Origin: CAXXOK01 sp964640955
Lineage (GTDB): Bacteria; Bacillota; Clostridia; Christensenellales; Aristaeellaceae
Assembly: GCA_964640955.1 (NCBI GenBank)
Contig: CAZXJI010000002.1
Coordinates: 62,001 to 126,000 of the forward strand
Direction: 5' to 3'
DNA: 64,000 nt
Each line of letters opens with the position of its first letter. The stretch's first letter is position 1. The position numbers were made by a program, and so were the translations under genes. Below, in pieces: positions 59,366 through 64,000 of the stretch. The notes below the pieces were generated by a model that was given only the letters and a program-made list of their open reading frames with translations, did no database searches and was not told the origin of the DNA.

Positions 59366-59420
59366 TTAGGTACCTTGCAATCAGTATACCGCCGAAGCGC
59401 CGTAATTGCAAGGTACCTAA
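59366..59420 (-). promoter_or_regulatory. MarR-controlled promoter bracketed by a 16-bp inverted repeat
   Basis: Minus strand TTGCAA (59406-59411), 17-bp spacer, TATACT (59383-59388). TTAGGTACCTTGCAAT (59366-59381) and its exact complement (59405-59420) flank it: one arm overlaps the -35, the other follows the -10. Each arm contains GGTACC with TTGCAA/TTA flanks, a MarR-like pseudo-palindrome. Confidence 0.9.
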
Positions 59421-59482
59421 CGAATAACTACGGTTTTTCCTTTTCGAATCAGAGCGGGGCGATTACGTGAAGCGACGGCGTT

Positions 59483-59929
59483 TTACAGCCACAGAATCTG
59501 AGAGAAGACGTTTTCCAGCTTCTCGTTTTCCAGGCAGGCGATGCGGGAAAGCCGCAGCGCCGCGTCCTGTTCGCTCTCCGGCGCTTCGCCGGCTTCGTAA
59601 GCCTCCAGAATCTTCTGGATGTTCTCATTGTTATAGCGGCAGATCTCCGCCTTTTTCTCATTTTCCTTCTGCTTGGCGCGCAGCATGCGGATCAGCGCGG
59701 CGGAATCGAGCTTCGGCGAAAGCAGCTCCCGTATCTCCTGAAGGGAGAAACCAAGCTTTTTATAGCTTGCGATGGCGTTCAGGGTCTGCATCTGCTCCGG
59801 ATCGTAATACCGGTACCCCGTGTCCGCGTCGGTGACGGCGGGCTTCAAAAGCCCGATGTGATCATACAGGCGCAGGGCGCGGATCGACAGGTCGCAGAAC
59901 GCCGCGAAATCCCCGATTTTCATTCTCAT
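59483..59929 (-). CDS. MerR-family regulator
   Basis: A 148-residue regulator with an N-terminal MerR winged helix (residues 1-70, MKIGDFAAFCDLSIRALRLYDHIGLLKPAVTDADTGYRYYD) and a coiled-coil dimerisation helix (about 80-120); the short C-terminus lacks a large effector domain, as in Mta/BmrR-like truncated members. ATG at 59929 with GGGAGG eight bases upstream. Divergent from a MutS-like gene pair whose promoter has the 19-bp spacer that MerR proteins require, so it is the likely activator of those genes. Confidence 0.92.
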   Translation of the reverse strand: MRMKIGDFAAFCDLSIRALRLYDHIGLLKPAVTDADTGYRYYDPEQMQTLNAIASYKKLGFSLQEIRELLSPKLDSAALIRMLRAKQKENEKKAEICRYNNENIQKILEAYEAGEAPESEQDAALRLSRIACLENEKLENVFSQILWL

Positions 59930-59985
59930 GCTACACGCCTCCCGGCCGGGCCAAACAAAGGGTTCTTTTTCCGTTGATCGGGCAC

Positions 59986-60016
59986 TTGACTCTGCACATG
60001 CGTCATGGTTTATGCT
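59986..60016 (+). promoter_or_regulatory. MerR-type promoter of the MutS-like gene pair
   Basis: TTGACT (59986-59991), a 19-bp spacer and TATGCT (60011-60016). The over-long spacer is diagnostic of MerR-family activation; TGAC-N11-GTCA (59987-60005) is a possible half-site pair inside it. Confidence 0.8.
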
Positions 60017-60047
60017 GTATCCGGCAAAGCGTACGGAGGTCATGCGG

Positions 60048-61679
60048 ATGGAATTCTACAACATTCTTTTCCCCTCGCCTTCGCAAGAGGCGAAGGCCGG
60101 CGACTGCCCCTGGCTGCGCGGCCGTTCCCGCCGCGTCCGGGCCGGGCGCGGCTGCGTGACGCGCGGGAATAAAACGTTCCCCATCGATAAGGACAATTTG
60201 ACGGAGGCCGGTGAAATTCCTGCGTTCTTTGCGGATATCGGCCTGGACCAGCTGACGGGCGCGATCCTTCCCGGGGCGGAGGACGATCCCCTGCGCCGCG
60301 TATACCAGGCGCTGTCCACCGACGCGGAGACCGTCCTCTACCGGCAGGCGATCCTGCGCGCGCTCGAATCCGAGGATGTTCTGAGCCTGTTTGAAACCTT
60401 CTGCCGCGGGGTGGAAAACGCCGCGCGGACGATCGCCGACGGCCGGAAGGTGCACGCGCAGGCGCAGCGCGACAAATACGTCGTGGACGGCGCCGTGGCC
60501 TACTGCGACGCCGTTCGCAGCCTGCTCGCGGCCGCCTCCGCCCGCGAGGTTCCCTCGCATGGGCTCGCCTCCTTCGTCGAAGCGGTGCGCGCTTACGCGG
60601 CCGGGCCCGTCTTTCGGCAAACGGAGGCGCTGGCGCGACAGGCGAAGGATGAGGTTGAGCAAATCGCTTTCCGGCTCCGCCTCGAAAAGGGAAGGGTTCT
60701 CGTCGAGTCCTGGGAGCAGGGTGAGGATTTCGTTCGGGAAACGCAGACGGATTTCGGCCGCACGGAGGAAGACGCGGCGGCGGAAACGGCCCCGCGCGAT
60801 ATCCGCCTGTTCGGTCAGCTGGAGCTGTGCCCCCTGGGCATTCTGATCGCCGAGGCGCTGCAAAGCCGGCACCCCGCGGCGTTTAAGCGGCTGCACGCGG
60901 CCGCCGGGGCAGCCGGCGACATACCGGAGCCGTTCGTCGTTTCCTTCACGCGGGAGATTCGCTTTTACACCAGCTATCGGACGTTCATGCGGGAGATCGG
61001 CGCAGGCGGCCTGCCCTTCGCCTATCCCGTCCTGTCGCGGGACGAGGCGATACGGATCGACGGCGCGTACGACGCGTCGCTGGCCTTAACGCAGACGGGC
61101 GTCGTATTGAACGGTTTTCAGCTGTCGCCTGCCGAGCGCGGCGCCGTCGTCACGGGCGCGAATCATTCCGGAAAGACCACCTATCTGCGCGCGCTGGGGC
61201 AGATCGCGGTTCTGGCGGCGCTGGGGCTGCCCGCGCCCTGCGAATACGCGGAAATTCCCCTGTTCCGGCGCTTCTTTTCCCATTTCAGCGCCGAGGAGGA
61301 AGGCGTCGCGCGGCAGGGACGGCTGAAAGAGGAACTGGCCCGCCTCAAGCCGGTTCTGGCGGGCGCCGGAGCGGGCAGCCTGGTGCTGCTCAACGAAATG
61401 TTCTCCTCCACAACCGCGCAGGACGCGCAGACGATGGCGGGGCAGGTTTTGGGCGAGCTGGTCGGAAGCGGCGCGCGCGTCCTGTGCGTAACGCACGTCG
61501 CCGGCCCCGTGCCCGAGGGCATGGTGAGCATGGTGGCGCAGGTCGCGCCGTCCAGCCACGAGCGGCTGTACCGCATCGTGCGCGCGCCGGCGGAAACCCA
61601 CGCGTACGTCGACGGGCTGATTGCGAAGTACCGCCTGTCGTATCAGGACGTAAAGGAGAGGATCGCCCGTGACGTTTGA
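60048..61679 (+). CDS. MutS-family ATPase A of a tandem pair
   Basis: A 543-residue protein with a MutS-type C-terminal ATPase: Walker A TGANHSGKTTYLRAL (about residues 369-383), the ARQGRLKEEL block, Walker B LVLLNEMFSSTTAQDA (about 444-459) and THVAG. The Walker B aspartate is Asn (LLNE). The upstream 360 residues are helical (clamp/lever-like); mismatch-recognition domain I and its Phe-x-Glu motif are absent, so it is not a mismatch repair MutS. ATG at 60048 chosen with GGAGG eight bases upstream. Followed by a second MutS-like gene overlapping by 11 bases; both under a MerR-type promoter. Function unknown. Confidence 0.85.
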   Translation: MEFYNILFPSPSQEAKAGDCPWLRGRSRRVRAGRGCVTRGNKTFPIDKDNLTEAGEIPAFFADIGLDQLTGAILPGAEDDPLRRVYQALSTDAETVLYRQAILRALESEDVLSLFETFCRGVENAARTIADGRKVHAQAQRDKYVVDGAVAYCDAVRSLLAAASAREVPSHGLASFVEAVRAYAAGPVFRQTEALARQAKDEVEQIAFRLRLEKGRVLVESWEQGEDFVRETQTDFGRTEEDAAAETAPRDIRLFGQLELCPLGILIAEALQSRHPAAFKRLHAAAGAAGDIPEPFVVSFTREIRFYTSYRTFMREIGAGGLPFAYPVLSRDEAIRIDGAYDASLALTQTGVVLNGFQLSPAERGAVVTGANHSGKTTYLRALGQIAVLAALGLPAPCEYAEIPLFRRFFSHFSAEEEGVARQGRLKEELARLKPVLAGAGAGSLVLLNEMFSSTTAQDAQTMAGQVLGELVGSGARVLCVTHVAGPVPEGMVSMVAQVAPSSHERLYRIVRAPAETHAYVDGLIAKYRLSYQDVKERIARDV

Positions 61680-63156
61680 CCTGTTGTTCGGGGAGTCCGG
61701 CGAGGACGGCTGCGGCCCCGACACCCTTGCGGAAGACCTGCGCCTGGACCTACTGCTCTCCGCCATGTCGGACGGCGACGGGCGGACGGCCGAAGCGTGC
61801 CGGCAGGTTCTGCTGCGGCCGCTGACCGACGCGGCAGCGATATCCGCGCGATGTGAGGTGCGAAGGGACGTTTCCGCCCACTCCCGCCTGTTTGAAGCGT
61901 GGCTGTCCGCCGCCCGCGAGGCATTGGACGGGGCGGCCCGGTACGCCGAAGCGCAGAACCCCCGGTACGACCGCATCATCCCCAACCAGAAAAAGCTGAT
62001 CACGGAGGCGGAAATCGCAAGGCTGAACCTGAAGGCCCTGCGCCGCATCCATGCCTCCGTGGCGGACGCGCCGAAAGCCTTTTGCTCCGAAGCCGTCGGG
62101 CAATGGATCGCCGCGGTTCGCCTGCGGTATGCCGAAGCGAACCTCTCGCGGATCGAAGCCAGGCTTGATCAACTCGACAGTCTCAGGCAATCGGACGATC
62201 TTACCCTAAGCGCAGCGATCGGCAAGGGCCTGAAGCCGGTAAGCGTCGTATTGAACGGCCTCGCCGGGCCCGCCCAGGGCAGGCGGCCGCGCCGGAAAGA
62301 AAAAGAAACCGCCATCCCGCTTTCCAGCATCGCGTTGATCCAGAACGCGGAGGAAATCGTTCAGAGCGCCGTGCTCCCGCTGTATCAGGCCGTGGCGGGT
62401 TTCAACGCGAACCTCCGGCGTTTTTTCGAAAAGCTCTCTTTTCAGCTCTCCTTCTACCTCGGGTGCGTCCGCCTGCGGACGCGGCTGGAGGCGCTCGGCG
62501 TACCGCTGTGTGAGCCGGCGTTCAGGCCCGAAACGGACCTCTTCGAAAGCAGAAACCTGCAAAACGCCGGCCTCGCCCTGCTGGAGAAAGCGGTGCCGAC
62601 GGGGAACGACGTGTGCTTTTCCGGCAAGCGGCTGGTGCTGGTCACGGGCGTCAACCAGGGCGGGAAAACGACCTTCCTGCGCAGCGTGGGTCAGGCCCAG
62701 CTCATGGCGCAATGCGGCCTGTTCGTCGCGGCGGAGTCCTACGTATGCCCCGTTTTCAGCGGCATTTATACGCATTTCCCCAGCGGGGAGGACGCGACCC
62801 GTCAAATGGGACTTTTGGACGTGGAACTGCAAAAGCTCAGCCGGATCGTGGATCGGATTCGGCCGCGCGGGCTTTTGATGATGAACGAGTCCTTTCAGAC
62901 CACGATGCCGCAGGACGCCAAATACCTTGCGGATCTGACGGTGCGGGCGTTCGTCGACGCGGGCGTCACCGTCCTGTTCGTGACCCATCTGTACGCCTAC
63001 GCTTCCCAACAGTACGAAGAGCATCGGGCGGACGTCCTCTGCCTGCGCGCGCGGCGGCCGGTCGGCGGGAAGGGCGCTTTCGTAATGAAGGAAGGAGAGC
63101 CCTATACTTCCGCCTCGGGTACGGAGCTGTTTCGGGAAATGCTTGGAGAGCCCTAG
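61669..63156 (+). CDS. MutS-family ATPase B of a tandem pair
   Basis: A 495-residue MutS-like protein: helical first 300 residues, Walker A TGVNQGGKTTFLRSV (about 325-339), Walker B GLLMMNESFQTTMPQDA (about 400-415, again Asn-Glu), and VTHLYAYA. No mismatch-binding, Smr or KOW domain is seen. GTG start with AAAGGAGAG eight bases upstream, overlapping gene A by 11 bases, so the two are made together and probably form a heterodimer. Divergence between A and B outside the ATPase suggests complementary roles. Function unknown; DNA, tRNA or ribosome substrates are all conceivable. Confidence 0.85.
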   Translation: MTFDLLFGESGEDGCGPDTLAEDLRLDLLLSAMSDGDGRTAEACRQVLLRPLTDAAAISARCEVRRDVSAHSRLFEAWLSAAREALDGAARYAEAQNPRYDRIIPNQKKLITEAEIARLNLKALRRIHASVADAPKAFCSEAVGQWIAAVRLRYAEANLSRIEARLDQLDSLRQSDDLTLSAAIGKGLKPVSVVLNGLAGPAQGRRPRRKEKETAIPLSSIALIQNAEEIVQSAVLPLYQAVAGFNANLRRFFEKLSFQLSFYLGCVRLRTRLEALGVPLCEPAFRPETDLFESRNLQNAGLALLEKAVPTGNDVCFSGKRLVLVTGVNQGGKTTFLRSVGQAQLMAQCGLFVAAESYVCPVFSGIYTHFPSGEDATRQMGLLDVELQKLSRIVDRIRPRGLLMMNESFQTTMPQDAKYLADLTVRAFVDAGVTVLFVTHLYAYASQQYEEHRADVLCLRARRPVGGKGAFVMKEGEPYTSASGTELFREMLGEP

Positions 63157-63173
63157 CCGCGCCCCCGAAGGTG

Positions 63174-63210
63174 CGAACCGCCCCGGCCGCGACGCGGCCG
63201 GGGCGGTTCG
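63174..63210 (+). terminator. Terminator between the MutS-like pair and lsrF-like gene
   Basis: Perfect 17-bp GC-rich stem (63174-63190 with 63194-63210), GAC loop, then CCTGTTTCCC. Placed between convergent genes, 18 bases after the MutS B stop. Confidence 0.75.
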
Positions 63211-63236
63211 CCTGTTTCCCCTCGGTTTTCCTTCCG

Positions 63237-64000
63237 TCAATGGATCGCGTCCTGGTAGAACGCCCAGGCTTCCTTGTCGGTGAAGCCCTCGTGCACGATT
63301 TTGCGAATCGCCTGCGCCATCTCCGCGCTGTGCTCGCTCTGGAAAATGTTGCGGCCCATGTCCAGTCCGCGGGCGCCGCCCTGCATGGAATGGTACGCCA
63401 GCGTCAGCGCCTCGTCCTCGGGGAGCTTCTTGCCGCCGGCGACCACGATGGGCACCGGGCAGGCCGCGACGATCTCCTCGAAATTCTCGCAGTAATAGGT
63501 TTTCACCATCTGCACGCCCATCTCCGCCACGATCCGGGTCGCCAGCTTAAAGAAGCGGTCGGTGCGCTCCATATCCTTGCCGACGGCCACCACGCCCAGC
63601 GTGGGGATGGAGTAGCGGAAGCCCGCGTTAATGACGCGGCTCAGGTTATCGATGCTGGAAAGCTGGCCGTCCGCGCCGATGAAGGTCTGCACCGCCATGC
63701 AGTCCGCGTTCATGCGGATGGAATCCTCGATGTCCACGGCGACCACCTCGTGGCTCAGGTCGTCGTTGAGCATGCTGGAGCCGCTGGACACGCGCAGGGC
63801 GATCGCCTTGCGGTTTTCCGGCGGCACGCAGGTGCGCAGGGCGCCGCGCGTACCCATCAGGCAGTCCACGTAGGGCATCAGGTGGGGAATGACCATGTCG
63901 AGGCGCTCCAGGCCCGCGGTGGAGCCCATGAAGTACCCGTGGTCGAAGGCGAACATGACGGTGTTTCCGCTTTTGGGGTCGAAAATGTTGGACAGGTGTT
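63237..64000 (-). CDS. LsrF-like aldolase/thiolase, C-terminal part
   Basis: A class I aldolase-fold protein cut by the right edge of the window; about 254 residues are visible, and the frame is open to base 64000. It resembles E. coli LsrF (autoinducer-2 pathway thiolase): TVMFAFDHGYFMGSTAGLER, MGTRGALR, KDMERTDRFFKLATRIVAEMG with the Schiff-base lysine in KTYYCENFEEIV, and VAGGKKLPEDEAL...GARGLDMGRNIFQSEH. Whether it acts on phospho-AI-2 or on another phosphorylated keto compound cannot be told without neighbours beyond the window. Confidence 0.88.
   Translation of the reverse strand, partial: HLSNIFDPKSGNTVMFAFDHGYFMGSTAGLERLDMVIPHLMPYVDCLMGTRGALRTCVPPENRKAIALRVSSGSSMLNDDLSHEVVAVDIEDSIRMNADCMAVQTFIGADGQLSSIDNLSRVINAGFRYSIPTLGVVAVGKDMERTDRFFKLATRIVAEMGVQMVKTYYCENFEEIVAACPVPIVVAGGKKLPEDEALTLAYHSMQGGARGLDMGRNIFQSEHSAEMAQAIRKIVHEGFTDKEAWAFYQDAIH

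Noticed and set aside
60042..60047. ATG at 60042 as start of MutS-like gene A
   Set aside because: It is only two bases from GGAGG; the next ATG at 60048 has the proper spacing.
1..64000. tRNA, rRNA, CRISPR arrays and known riboswitches
   Set aside because: No clover-leaf ends, rRNA blocks, regularly spaced repeats or recognised aptamer cores were noticed by reading; covariance searches could still find something subtle.

Overview
The window reads as a chromosomal stretch of a high-G+C (by eye about two thirds G+C) member of the Clostridia, possibly a Christensenellales-like lineage. Reasons: a Gram-positive type PolC replicase, a YacL-type PIN/TRAM protein, VanW and DUF1858 proteins, a perfect HrcA/CIRCE operator, a Firmicutes-type 6S RNA, AGGAGG ribosome binding sites, frequent TTG/GTG starts and ATGA/GTGA start-stop overlaps. 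No rRNA, tRNA, CRISPR array or intact transposase gene was seen.

Layout. 1-1.7 kb: a minus-strand membrane-protein pair (one DUF5058) coupled to an M20-type peptidase cut by the window edge. 1.7-9 kb: secreted VanW/SH3 protein, then uvrC, a methyltransferase, radA and yacL. 9-13.2 kb: a winged-helix regulator with an operator inside its promoter plus an MFS exporter, and a two-gene membrane system (TIGR03943-like protein and a UPF0718-type permease with a degenerate GTPase-like front domain). 13.2-20.7 kb: 6S RNA, enolase, YibE/F protein, a secreted alkaline phosphatase behind a probable Pho-box array, a second VanW protein, an ECF S component, a ferritin-like protein and a DUF1858 protein. 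20.8-29.8 kb: glycosyltransferase-ispG-polC operon, an ECF sigma/anti-sigma pair and an HD-domain protein. 29.76-30.71 kb: an AT-rich cassette flanked by a perfect 46-bp direct repeat. 30.9-39 kb: Ohr/OsmC protein, a Gld-like ABC operon with a DUF4340 protein, a cytidylate-kinase-like protein, a J-domain protein and murA. 39.3-47.9 kb: a xylose regulon (xylB, xylA, LacI-type regulator, three-gene sugar ABC transporter) tied together by three copies of one 16-bp operator. 48-53 kb: htpG behind CIRCE, a secreted orphan, a lipase-like hydrolase and an orphan BMP-type binding protein. 53.2-63.2 kb: three MutS-family ATPases, a heterodimeric ABC exporter and MarR and MerR regulators. The window ends in a partial lsrF-like gene.

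The two most remarkable parts are (i) the Smr-less mutS2-like gene, whose roughly 230-nt leader encodes two overlapping 13-residue peptides and alternative antiterminator/terminator hairpins, the layout of ribosome-mediated attenuation, close to a tandem MutS-like gene pair behind a MerR-type 19-bp-spacer promoter; and (ii) the 955-bp AT-rich cassette carrying a three-helix membrane protein and a 60-residue acidic peptide, inserted at the 3' end of an HD-domain gene with a 46-bp duplication and no recombinase of its own.

Regulatory logic can be read locally in several places: LacI-family repression of xylose genes and of the regulator itself, MarR autoregulation by a bracketed promoter, phosphate control of the phosphatase, HrcA control of htpG and an operator in the promoter of the winged-helix regulator. 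All functional links are inferences from sequence and family knowledge.
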